The notes beneath the pieces were generated by a model, which searched no databases, was not told the DNA's origin, and worked only from the letters and a program-made list of their open reading frames with translations. Both the position numbers and the translations under genes were made by a program. Shown here piece after piece: positions 28,833 to 36,800 of a stretch of DNA of 64,000 nucleotides; position 1 is the first letter of the stretch; every line of letters starts with the position of its first letter. This stretch comes from Muribaculaceae bacterium (GTDB lineage: Bacteria; Bacteroidota; Bacteroidia; Bacteroidales; Muribaculaceae): positions 33,867-97,866 of the forward strand of contig JAFLTL010000006.1 in the NCBI GenBank assembly GCA_022510505.1, in the 5' to 3' direction.

Positions 28833-29666
28833 TTAAAATGGAATGTAATTTCTTGGATTAACAGCCGTTCCGTTATACCATAACTCCAATGATGGAGGAT
28901 TTGCAAATTTTTCAGTTTTATCACGTTCTATCAGTCCGATTCTCATTCCTGGGTTCAATTGTTGCCCACGTTGAACAAAGACTTCGGTCAGTCCTGAATA
29001 TCTGCTAAGAAAGTCATTTGGATGCTGAACAATTATCGTGTACCCGTTTTCAATGGTATTGTAAAGATCGAGTACAGTGCCGCGATAGATGGATGAAACC
29101 GGTTGGGTTCTCGGCAAATCGAAGGTTACACGTCGTTCATCCTCTCCTTCTTCGGGGAATCTTGCTTCAGCACCTTGTAGAGGATTAATGAATGTAAATC
29201 CGTGTGCTGCGATTGGGGAGAGGACGGCTATGTTGAATTTTTCATTCTGCTGATATCTTCTGACGAACTCTCTTTCATTTTCAGAAGGTAAAATAAGAGA
29301 GTCAATTGGTATGATAGCCGGGATGGAATCGGTAGGTATTGAAGGAAGGACCGTATCTATTTGATCGTGAAGAATTGCGTTGATATTATCAAGATATATA
29401 TTTCTAATGTCTATTTCATTAGACAAAGAATCGATATGGGCTACAGTTGAGATGTATTCATCTCTTTGATTATTATTGAGATATCCCGGCAGCAACGAAC
29501 GAAGTGGAGTTTGTATGACTAACAAAACACCAAGGGCTCCCAATAAAATTGCCAAGATTATAAAAAGAGTAATCATCCCTTTAGTCGAAAGGACGATTTT
29601 GAAAAGCCGACGAAAGGAGGATTCATTGGCAAAGGTGATGCTAAGCTTCTTTTTGGGAGTTTTCAA
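28833..29666 (-). CDS. Degenerate LytM/M23-like membrane-anchored protein
   Basis: The 277-residue protein has one membrane helix (about 31-52), a coiled-coil-like linker and a C-terminal LytM fold (about 165-277). The zinc ligands of M23 peptidases are mostly missing: the first His position lies in ERRVTFDLP, the HxH motif reads RYSGL (222-226) and the later His is replaced in SLELWYNG. It is therefore probably a regulatory LytM factor, like EnvC or NlpD. The start is TTG at 29666, overlapping the channel gene by 26 bp; an upstream in-frame stop excludes longer forms. Starting at the internal ATG (codon 31) would remove the basic N-terminus. Confidence 0.75.
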   Translation of the reverse strand: MKTPKKKLSITFANESSFRRLFKIVLSTKGMITLFIILAILLGALGVLLVIQTPLRSLLPGYLNNNQRDEYISTVAHIDSLSNEIDIRNIYLDNINAILHDQIDTVLPSIPTDSIPAIIPIDSLILPSENEREFVRRYQQNEKFNIAVLSPIAAHGFTFINPLQGAEARFPEEGEDERRVTFDLPRTQPVSSIYRGTVLDLYNTIENGYTIIVQHPNDFLSRYSGLTEVFVQRGQQLNPGMRIGLIERDKTEKFANPPSLELWYNGTAVNPRNYIPF

Positions 29667-30945
29667 GCGTTATGGTGTTTCTTGACAATGCATTGTAAAT
29701 TTCCAACTCGAATAGTGGCGCTACCGCCATAATGTGTTCCATTATTTGTGACTGAACAGCTTCATATTTCAACCAGTTCACAGCATCACCTTCGGTGAAG
29801 CAATAAATCTGAAGTGGAACTCCTTGTTCGGTTATAGTAAGAAGCCTGACCATCAGATATTGCTCTTTAGAGATGAACTCATGGTTGAGAAGGTAGTTAC
29901 ATAAATAGGCTCGAAACAGTCCGATATTTGTTTCAACAGTTCCGTTGATTGGTGTTGTACCTCCATTGAATTGAATCTCTTTTCCATCGTTTCTGTTTTG
30001 CACAGAACTGTCGATGAATTCCTTTAACATGGGGAATTTTTGAGAGAGTGTTTCAATCATAGGGTCAGTAGCGGGTTTTATAGAAGCCGTGTTTATGATG
30101 AATTCCTGTTCAATTCGGCGTCGACCTATTTCATACATGCCACGGTAGTTTTGGAAAGAAGTAGACACAAGTGTATAGGGGGGTAACATCAAAATAGTGT
30201 TGTCCCATCCTCTAAGTTTAACAACTGTCAACGTCACATCTTCAACCACCCCATTAGCATTTACTGATGGGACATTAATCCAATCTCCAACCCTTAACAT
30301 GTCGTTTAAAGAAAGTTGTATACCCGAGACGAAACCCAGAATGCTGTCTTTAAAGATCAACATTATTGCAGCCGAAAGGGCTGCCATTCCGGTCAGAAGG
30401 TAGCCGGGGGATTTGTTAATGATTATTGAGAAAGAAACAATTACAACTATTATCCAAACGATACCATGGGCAGTTCCCAAGAGTCCTCTGAGTGGATGTC
30501 GTTTGGTATTCTCCACATTATCGAACCTTATCCATGACAATGTTATGAAAGCATTCAATCCGACACCAATTGCGACTACGAAATAAACCCAAAGTGTCCT
30601 AAGAATTATGACGTGTAGTAGATGATTGTCTTCAAAAGCAAATGGAAGCATTGACAAAAGCACAAGAGGCGGGATAATATGAGTCATTTTGGATATAATT
30701 CTCATCTTAACCATGTCTTGAGCGACTTCGCTTTTGTGAATTGACAGTAGTTTGCGAAGAATTAGAATACAAATCCATCTAATGGCCCAAGAAATCAAAC
30801 ACGCTATCAAAATAACAATGGCAGTGTAGATGACCTCATCCAGATGGGTTTTCTTGTCAATGCCAACTGCATCCAGCCCGCTTCTAATAATAGAAAGCAC
30901 TTCATTGGCAAGTTTGCTGGTGTGAGTGATTTTCAACAGGGTCAT
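29641..30945 (-). CDS. MscS-family mechanosensitive channel, YbdG-like
   Basis: The 434-residue protein has four or five membrane helices, then the pore-helix region LTGMAALSAAIMLIFKDSILGFVSG and the MscS beta domain (MLRVGDWINVPSVNANGVVEDV, VVKLRGWDNTILMLPPYTLV, SFQNYRG). These match E. coli YbdG (MscM-type) rather than small MscS. It opens under membrane tension to release solutes. The start is ATG at 30945, overlapping the preceding ion-channel stop by 4 bp; longer readings would overlap that gene by about 170 bp. Confidence 0.9.
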   Translation of the reverse strand: MTLLKITHTSKLANEVLSIIRSGLDAVGIDKKTHLDEVIYTAIVILIACLISWAIRWICILILRKLLSIHKSEVAQDMVKMRIISKMTHIIPPLVLLSMLPFAFEDNHLLHVIILRTLWVYFVVAIGVGLNAFITLSWIRFDNVENTKRHPLRGLLGTAHGIVWIIVVIVSFSIIINKSPGYLLTGMAALSAAIMLIFKDSILGFVSGIQLSLNDMLRVGDWINVPSVNANGVVEDVTLTVVKLRGWDNTILMLPPYTLVSTSFQNYRGMYEIGRRRIEQEFIINTASIKPATDPMIETLSQKFPMLKEFIDSSVQNRNDGKEIQFNGGTTPINGTVETNIGLFRAYLCNYLLNHEFISKEQYLMVRLLTITEQGVPLQIYCFTEGDAVNWLKYEAVQSQIMEHIMAVAPLFELEIYNALSRNTITLENSQKEA

Positions 30946-31628
30946 GATTTGGTTGTTGATGGCTTGTGTATATATTTGTTGATCATATTGGTTGCATAGA
31001 CAGTGAATAATGGAAACATGATAATTCCCATACCTGATAAAATACAACAAAGCACTTTCCCAATTGTGGTGACGGGATAAATGTTGCATCCTAGAGTTGT
31101 CACTTGAGTGCATCCCCAGTAAAATGCATCACCATAGGTGTTTAATCCGCTATTGATTTTGTGTTCAAGTTGAAAAAATATGATGGATGCAAAGTAAGTG
31201 ACTAAAAGCAAAACTGAGAGATATGTAACAAACATTCCAATGAATTTATTGGAAGAGATATAGTTAAGTACGATTCCAAGTGCCATCACACCACGGGCAA
31301 GGGGCAGGAATCTAAGGACATAGAGTGCATCATGGCTGACATGAAGATGTGTCAAATTAAGTATATTCAGGAAAGGGATAGAAATCAAAAGGAAAAGCCA
31401 TCTGTCTTTAATATAGGACCATTTATTATCATAGATGAATAATTCGATAAAAAAGTCAAATATAAAAACGATGCAAACCCAGAACTGGAATGTCATATAG
31501 GAATGATTATCCAGAAAGTCACGGTCATGGAAAGTGTCGAGTGAAATATAGAGTATAAGAATAACAGAGAGAACCAGGATTACGATTCTCATGATTTTAA
31601 TAATGTCATTCTTAACGTTCTGATTCAT
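30942..31628 (-). CDS. Potassium-channel-like protein with unusual selectivity filter
   Basis: The 228-residue protein has a voltage-gated-like N-terminal bundle (about 12-125) with an RFLPLARGVMAL segment. A two-helix pore module follows (about 131-215). The pore loop reads YWGCTQVTTLGCN (filter residues 177-182 TTLGCN) where K+ channels normally have TxGYGD. The following PVTTIGKVLCCILSGMGIIMFPLFTVY is typical of the family. It forms a 4-bp overlapping pair with the YbdG-like channel and lies 3 bp after the LD-carboxypeptidase. Ion selectivity cannot be assumed. Confidence 0.8.
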   Translation of the reverse strand: MNQNVKNDIIKIMRIVILVLSVILILYISLDTFHDRDFLDNHSYMTFQFWVCIVFIFDFFIELFIYDNKWSYIKDRWLFLLISIPFLNILNLTHLHVSHDALYVLRFLPLARGVMALGIVLNYISSNKFIGMFVTYLSVLLLVTYFASIIFFQLEHKINSGLNTYGDAFYWGCTQVTTLGCNIYPVTTIGKVLCCILSGMGIIMFPLFTVYATNMINKYIHKPSTTKS

Positions 31629-31631
31629 AAA

Positions 31632-32546
31632 TTACCAAAATACGATACTGCTGTTACCTCCGATGTTGACTCTTAGGGTTATGTAGGCGCCTGAAATCAG
31701 AGGGATATTATGCTCTACATGCCCAAATGGTACATCCATCGCAACAGGATAGTGGTAGGGGGAGACCATGTTATAGATCATGTCTTCCATCGTTTGATAG
31801 TTGGCATCGGATTTATATTCGGTAAATTGTCCAACTATTAATCCTTTCAGTTTTGATAGTACTCCGGAGAGTTTTATTTGATAAAGTATTCTTTCAATCT
31901 TATAAATTGGTTCTTCGAGATCTTCAATGAACAGAATAGTGTCGGGTGAAATGACGTTGTAGGGAGTATTGATCAGGTCGGCAATAACTGCGAGATTTCC
32001 ACCAAGCAGTTGTCCTGATGCTATACCTGGTCTGTCGAACCTCGAAGATTTGAATTTGATTACAGGTTTTTCTCCCTTTAGAATAGCGAATAAGGTTGCA
32101 TTGTCTTCATCATCGGCACCTCGAGCGATTGCCTGAGTCATGGATGCATGGACTGATGCAATTCCTTTAGAAGCCATTAAGGCATGTAATGCCGAGATGT
32201 CGCTGAACCCCACAATCCATTTCGGGTCCTTCTCTATAGGAAGTCGTTCGAGTTGTTCCAGAAGGTGCACTGCTCCATATCCTCCTCTACTGCATATTAT
32301 AGCTCGAACCGAAGGGTCGGTTAGTGCTTCCACAAGATCGGCATATCTTTCGCGGTGATTTCCGCTATAGGAACCACTTTCTCCAAGTGCATGGGATGAT
32401 ATATATGGATCCCAACCTTGCCCTTTCAGTACTTCTACTGCATCGTAGACCTGTTGTTCATTGACTTTTCCCGCAGGAGAGACTATGGCAATTTTATCAC
32501 CAGGTTTCAACGGTGTCGGATAGGTTATATCTTTCTTTTCTTTCAT
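31632..32546 (-). CDS. ldcA: LD-carboxypeptidase (S66 family, LdcA-like)
   Basis: The 304-residue cytoplasmic enzyme removes the terminal D-Ala from L,D-linked tetrapeptides during peptidoglycan recycling. The expected catalytic triad is visible: Ser115 in GFSDISALH, Glu208 in LFIEDLEEP and His276 in PFGHVEHN. CSRGGYGAVHLL and GQFTEY are family motifs. The start is ATG at 32546, 1 bp after the radical SAM stop; a longer reading would overlap that gene by 47 bp. It is not in the salvage island but serves the same pathway. Confidence 0.93.
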   Translation of the reverse strand: MKEKKDITYPTPLKPGDKIAIVSPAGKVNEQQVYDAVEVLKGQGWDPYISSHALGESGSYSGNHRERYADLVEALTDPSVRAIICSRGGYGAVHLLEQLERLPIEKDPKWIVGFSDISALHALMASKGIASVHASMTQAIARGADDEDNATLFAILKGEKPVIKFKSSRFDRPGIASGQLLGGNLAVIADLINTPYNVISPDTILFIEDLEEPIYKIERILYQIKLSGVLSKLKGLIVGQFTEYKSDANYQTMEDMIYNMVSPYHYPVAMDVPFGHVEHNIPLISGAYITLRVNIGGNSSIVFW

Positions 32547-32547
32547 T

Positions 32548-33330
32548 TCATGCAACTGAAACAGTGAAACCATTAGCACGGAATTCTTCAGCAATCTTTT
32601 CTATTGTTTCGCGTGACACTTTCCTTAATGTAGTAATTGGTGTTGGACGGTCAATAGAGTAGAGCATTATACTTTGAGGGTTAATAATCTTCATTGCATC
32701 AATCAATGCCTCAACTTCCTCAGGGGTAGTGTTGTCAATTTTTTTGTCGTTATATTCTCCAGTCAAAAGCATTGTTTGAACAATTGCCTTGTTGCCGAAT
32801 TCTTTAAGTGACTCTATGATTTTCTCAGATGTTAGATTGGGATCATTGGGCCGATCAATCATTCTCATTGTTGAAGTTACTGCAGAGTCAAGTTTCAAGA
32901 TAGAATTGTCGACTTTTTTTAGTGCATCAATGATTTCTGGGCGATGGATACGACTGGAATTTGTCAGAACACTTATTGCAGCATCGGGGTAATAACGGTT
33001 TCTTATCTTTATGACTTCGTCAATAATTTCAGGGAAACGGGGGTGTAATGTTGGTTCCCCGTTTCCTGAGAATGTTATCACATCCAAATGTTGCCTATTC
33101 TCTTTCATCTCTATCAATTTTGTTTCGAGGTCTTTGATAACCGTTGAAATCTCAGGGAAACCTGTTTTTCCAGTTCCCTGACTGTTTAACCCGGCTTCAC
33201 AATACAAACAATCGAAAGAGCAGATCTTACCGTCGTTAGGAGATAGGTTAATACCTAAAGATGTTCCTAATCGGCGACTTTGGATAGGTCCGAAGATGGT
33301 TGAATGAAAGAGAACAGTTTGCACAATCAA
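32548..33330 (-). CDS. Radical SAM protein
   Basis: The 260-residue protein has a Cx3Cx2C cluster motif (CSFDCLYC) about 37 residues in, then VITFSGNGEPTLHPRF, which binds SAM. The N-terminus (FHSTIFGPIQSRRLGTSLGINL) is a recurrent start for a group of uncharacterised radical SAM proteins annotated as wyosine-synthesis-like or of unknown function. No extra Fe-S cysteine cluster is seen at the C-terminus. The start is uncertain between TTG at 33330, directly after the frr stop, and GTG at 33324. Substrate unknown. Confidence 0.85.
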   Translation of the reverse strand: MIVQTVLFHSTIFGPIQSRRLGTSLGINLSPNDGKICSFDCLYCEAGLNSQGTGKTGFPEISTVIKDLETKLIEMKENRQHLDVITFSGNGEPTLHPRFPEIIDEVIKIRNRYYPDAAISVLTNSSRIHRPEIIDALKKVDNSILKLDSAVTSTMRMIDRPNDPNLTSEKIIESLKEFGNKAIVQTMLLTGEYNDKKIDNTTPEEVEALIDAMKIINPQSIMLYSIDRPTPITTLRKVSRETIEKIAEEFRANGFTVSVA

Positions 33331-33888
33331 TTAAACAGTTAGGATTTCTTTTTCCTTGGCGGCGAAGATTTCGTCAATTTTTTTCATGAATCGATCATGT
33401 AGTTTCTGGGCTTCTCCTTCGGCATCTTTCTCAACGTCTTCGGGCATACCTTGTTTAATGGCTTTCTTTAGTCCTTCAATGGCATCGCGGCGAGCATTTC
33501 TGACAGAGACCTTAGCCTGCTCGGCTTCAGCTTTTGATTGTTTTACTAAATCGCGACGACGTTCTTCGGTCAGTGGCGGGATAGTGATTCTAATAACCTC
33601 CCCGTTGTTTTCGGGCATAATCCCGAGGCTACTGTTGATTATTGCTTTTTCGATTTCCTTAAACATTGATTTTTCCCAGGGCGTAATAGCAATTGTGCGA
33701 GCATCCGGGACCGAAATGTTGGCAACATTAGAAATTGGTACAGTAGAGCCATAATAATCCACTTTTACACCGTCAAGTATCTTAGCGTTTGCTTTTCCGG
33801 CTCGGATTCTAGCCAGAGAGTCATCGAGATAGGCAACTGCCAACTCCATTTTTTCTTCGGCAGGCTTCAAATAATCTTTTGGTTCCAT
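33331..33888 (-). CDS. frr: Ribosome recycling factor
   Basis: The 185-residue protein splits the post-termination ribosome with EF-G. Conserved segments are [41 protein letters not shown] and [19 protein letters not shown], and the length is normal. It follows pyrH by 39 bp, the usual pyrH-frr neighbourhood, and is in turn followed by the radical SAM gene with no gap. Confidence 0.98.
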   Translation of the reverse strand: MEPKDYLKPAEEKMELAVAYLDDSLARIRAGKANAKILDGVKVDYYGSTVPISNVANISVPDARTIAITPWEKSMFKEIEKAIINSSLGIMPENNGEVIRITIPPLTEERRRDLVKQSKAEAEQAKVSVRNARRDAIEGLKKAIKQGMPEDVEKDAEGEAQKLHDRFMKKIDEIFAAKEKEILTV

Positions 33889-33927
33889 GGAATTAGGTTT
33901 ATTATTTAATTTAAATGTATGAAGTAA

Positions 33928-34647
33928 TCAATTATGAACTAAAGTGCCAATTTCTTCTCCGGAAATGACTTTTTCAAGATTTCCCGGTGTGTCCATATCA
34001 AAGACAATAATTGGCAGATTATTTTCTTTGCAGAGAGCTGTTGCCGTAAGGTCCATGACTTTGAGTCCACGACGGTAGACTTCGTCGAAAGTGATGTCGT
34101 TGAATTTGACTGCATCGGGATCCTTTTCGGGGTCGGCTGTATAAACTCCGTCAACTCGGGTTCCTTTCAACATGACATCAGCCTCGACTTCTACTCCACG
34201 TAGTGCGGCCCCAGTGTCGGTTGTAAAAAATGGGTTTCCTGTCCCCCCTGAGAGGATAGCAATCTCACCTTTTTTCAATGCTTCAATAGCTTTCCACTTG
34301 GAGTAATGCTCTCCAATTGGGAACATATTAATTGCTGTGAATACTTTAGCAGCTTTCGATTCTGCTTCTAAAGCTGAACATAGGGCTAAAGAATTTATGA
34401 CAGTAGCGAGCATTCCCATTTGGTCACCTCTGACTCGGTCGAATCCTTTGGAAGTCCCTTGCAATCCACGGAATATGTTTCCTCCTCCAATAACAATAGC
34501 CACTTGACAGCCGCTGTCACTTATTCTTTTAATCTGTGATGCATAGGATGCTAGCCGCTGAGTGTCAATTCCATGTCCTTGACCTGCAGCCAATGATTCT
34601 CCACTCAGTTTGAGAAGAATTCTTTTGTATTTATTTTTCATAGTCAT
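33928..34647 (-). CDS. pyrH: UMP kinase
   Basis: The 239-residue amino-acid-kinase-fold enzyme phosphorylates UMP. Motifs are KRILLKLSGESL, VAIVIGGGNIFRG, GGTGNPFFTTDTGAALR, VDGVYTADPEKDPDA and KVMDLTATALCKENNLPI. ATG at 34647 overlaps the GNAT gene stop by 4 bp; a second ATG two codons later gives an equally plausible MKNKYKRILL start. It precedes frr by 39 bp. Confidence 0.97.
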   Translation of the reverse strand: MTMKNKYKRILLKLSGESLAAGQGHGIDTQRLASYASQIKRISDSGCQVAIVIGGGNIFRGLQGTSKGFDRVRGDQMGMLATVINSLALCSALEAESKAAKVFTAINMFPIGEHYSKWKAIEALKKGEIAILSGGTGNPFFTTDTGAALRGVEVEADVMLKGTRVDGVYTADPEKDPDAVKFNDITFDEVYRRGLKVMDLTATALCKENNLPIIVFDMDTPGNLEKVISGEEIGTLVHN

Positions 34648-35777
34648 TTTATTTCTTTTGTGTAGCATCTTCTGCGACGATGTTGTATACGCTTAAAATA
34701 CTCCCATTGCTTTTGAACATTGTTGTTTGTTTCAAGTTCAAGGTTCGTTTCGGCATATTTGTATTTCAAACGAATATATGTTGGTATTAGATCGGCAAAC
34801 AACATTGCGTTTACTCCCTTATTTTGATATTCCGGTTTAATTGCGACTAACATTAGATCGACCCTATCGGTATGGCCACCTAAAGCACGTAGAAGATGAT
34901 ACCACCCCAATGGAAAGAGTTTCCCCTTTCCTTTCTGCAATGCTCGGGACAGTGAGGGCATAGTGATACCAACTCCAACAAGTTTATCATCTTTATCCAC
35001 AATGACACTCAGATTGTCAAGTCGCAAGAATCCAAGATATTGATCGATGTAATAGTCGATTTGTTTCGCAGTCAGACGTGAAAATCCAAACAAGCCATCA
35101 TAGGCTTCATTTATCAATTCAAAAAGTGCATGCCCATACTGTTCTTTAATTTTCTTTTTTGATTTGAAATGAATACATCTGAGACTATATCTGTTGCTGA
35201 CCAGGTCTGCAATTTTCTGCATCTTATCGGGTACTTTATCGGGCACCTCAAGTCGGAACTCAATCCAATCGACAGCCTTCTCCATGCCGAGCCGTTCAAT
35301 TTGACGGGGATAATAGTCGTGGTTGTAGATGGTTGGCATAGTCCCGAGGTAGTCGAATCCCTCAACAAGCATTCCCTCCTGATCGAGATCGGTAAATCCC
35401 ATAGGGCCAATCATGTTTTTCATGCCCCGTTCTTTCCCCCATTTTTCAGCTGCATCGAAAAGCATGTCGACAACTTCATTATCATTGATGAATTCGACAA
35501 ATCCCCACCGCATGTTTTTTTCTTTGTTTTTTTCGTTAACCTGGTGGTTAATGATAGCAGTAATTCGTCCGACCGCCTTACCATTTTTGAACGCCATGAA
35601 GGATTGTGCCTCACAATGGTCAAATGCAGGATTCTTTTTAGGATCCAGAGTTGCAATGTCGTCAAGAATTAACGGCGGCACATAAAAAGGGTTTCCTTTA
35701 TAATGTTCAATGCCGAATTTTACGAACTCCTTGAGCTGTTTCTTTTCGGGGTTTATCGGTTTAATTTCGACAGACAT
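34644..35777 (-). CDS. GNAT-fold acetyltransferase-like protein
   Basis: The 377-residue soluble protein resembles the long GNAT-superfamily proteins common in Bacteroidales. An N-terminal half carries NPFYVPPLILDD and AVGRITAIINHQVNEK. A second half carries VGVGITMPSLSRALQKGKG, LMLVAIKPEYQNKGVNAMLF (acetyl-CoA loop-like Q-N-K-G) and LELETNNNVQKQWEYF. Acceptor unknown. The start overlaps the pseudokinase gene by 17 bp and the stop overlaps pyrH by 4 bp. Confidence 0.75.
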   Translation of the reverse strand: MSVEIKPINPEKKQLKEFVKFGIEHYKGNPFYVPPLILDDIATLDPKKNPAFDHCEAQSFMAFKNGKAVGRITAIINHQVNEKNKEKNMRWGFVEFINDNEVVDMLFDAAEKWGKERGMKNMIGPMGFTDLDQEGMLVEGFDYLGTMPTIYNHDYYPRQIERLGMEKAVDWIEFRLEVPDKVPDKMQKIADLVSNRYSLRCIHFKSKKKIKEQYGHALFELINEAYDGLFGFSRLTAKQIDYYIDQYLGFLRLDNLSVIVDKDDKLVGVGITMPSLSRALQKGKGKLFPLGWYHLLRALGGHTDRVDLMLVAIKPEYQNKGVNAMLFADLIPTYIRLKYKYAETNLELETNNNVQKQWEYFKRIQHRRRRCYTKEIK

Positions 35778-36654
35778 ATACAGGACGGTTCGTTATAAAA
35801 TTTTCCATTGGGGAGTCCGATCTATAATCGACAATTTTATTTCTTGTGGCGGAAATGTTTAACCATACCAATATCCCGATCATTATGATGAGGAATATAA
35901 TAACGGCAAGTAGGGCTTTTGTTGAGTTGCGGTTGTTGAGTGCCATTTTCAACTCTTGCACGTTGCGATAACGGGAGTTTGGTTTCTGACATTCCTCGGC
36001 AATTTTTTTTAACCGATTATAGTCATGAGTCTCCTTTGGCAGTGCGTCGAGAGTCTCGGCGAGTATCTTTCCGAACGCCGTAATATCTTCTGATGTATGT
36101 TTAGGTGAAAGATAATTCAGCTGAGCGAATCCGACGTCGATTACCTTAAGATTTTGAACATTTTCCGTGAAAATTATAGTTTCAGGTTGCAATGGGTGAT
36201 GAAGTATGTGATTTTCCTGGATATATTCCATTGCATCGACAAGGTCACTTGTGATCTTCTTAAGAATTTTCTCTGTTACCCGGTTGGTCTTTATAAGATG
36301 ATAAAGAGAATCACCATAAACATCGTCGGTTATAATACTCATTCCTATTCCAGGAACATCCTCAAAATCATTAATCATGATTATATGGGGATGTGCAAGA
36401 TTATATCTGACGTCGAATTCCTTCTCAATCATAGAAGTCATGAGAGAGTCGTTTTGGAATTCAGGTTTAAGTGTCTTCAACATCACCCACTTTCCGTGTT
36501 TTTTTGCAGTGAAAACTCTATAATAGCGATCGTCCCATTGAGGAAGATGTTCGATTTCTGTCCATTTTCCATTAGGATCATCGGGGTACTTCTCCCCATC
36601 TTCCATTTGTGGTATAGGATGATAGTTGTTTTCCAACGTGTCGTTTTTATCCAT
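35761..36654 (-). CDS. Membrane-anchored protein kinase-like protein, probable pseudokinase
   Basis: The 297-residue protein has a protein-kinase fold with a C-terminal membrane helix (about 247-267). The beta-3 lysine is present (VMLK, Lys60) and a DVG (173-175) stands where DFG is expected. The catalytic loop reads HHPLQPET (152-159) instead of HRDLKPEN, so both the catalytic Asp and the metal-binding Asn are missing. Phosphotransfer is therefore unlikely and a scaffold or sensor role is more probable. It is the first gene of the run toward pyrH-frr and overlaps the GNAT gene by 17 bp. The short tail after the helix would lie outside the cytoplasm. Confidence 0.8.
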   Translation of the reverse strand: MDKNDTLENNYHPIPQMEDGEKYPDDPNGKWTEIEHLPQWDDRYYRVFTAKKHGKWVMLKTLKPEFQNDSLMTSMIEKEFDVRYNLAHPHIIMINDFEDVPGIGMSIITDDVYGDSLYHLIKTNRVTEKILKKITSDLVDAMEYIQENHILHHPLQPETIIFTENVQNLKVIDVGFAQLNYLSPKHTSEDITAFGKILAETLDALPKETHDYNRLKKIAEECQKPNSRYRNVQELKMALNNRNSTKALLAVIIFLIIMIGILVWLNISATRNKIVDYRSDSPMENFITNRPVYVCRN

Positions 36655-36661
36655 GATACCG

Positions 36662-36693
36662 CAAATTTATAAAGTTAATTCAATTTTGACAAG
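36662..36693 (-). promoter_or_regulatory. Promoter of the pseudokinase-GNAT-pyrH-frr unit
   Basis: On the minus strand TAAATTTG (36662-36669) matches the -7 consensus and CTTG (36690-36693) lies 20 bases upstream at the -33 position. The predicted start of transcription falls at or within a base or two of the ATG at 36654, so the mRNA may be leaderless, or the true start codon may be a later Met (codon 17). Confidence 0.5.
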
Positions 36694-36738
36694 TTTAAGG
36701 TTGTTGACTTAGAGATTTCTATTATGGTTAAAAGTGCT

Positions 36739-36770
36739 ATTGTGGGTGTGAGAAAAAAGTGTTATATTTG
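36739..36770 (+). promoter_or_regulatory. Promoter of the exopolysaccharide-type locus
   Basis: TATATTTG at 36763-36770 is an exact -7 consensus, and ATTG at 36739-36742 is a one-mismatch -33 element with a 20-base spacer. The predicted start near 36776 leaves about 25 bases before the ATG at 36801. It excludes an in-frame TTG at 36759 as start codon. Confidence 0.7.
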
Positions 36771-36800
36771 CATGAATACCTATATCCCTTCGGATGTATT

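Noticed and set aside
30946..31113. N-terminal extension of the YbdG-like channel by 56 codons
   Set aside because: The extension overlaps the ion-channel gene and its sequence is not membrane-like, whereas ATG at 30945 gives a neat 4-bp ATGA overlap.
35169..35672. A 167-codon open frame antisense to the GNAT gene
   Set aside because: No start context or family similarity; the minus-strand gene is coherent across the whole stretch.
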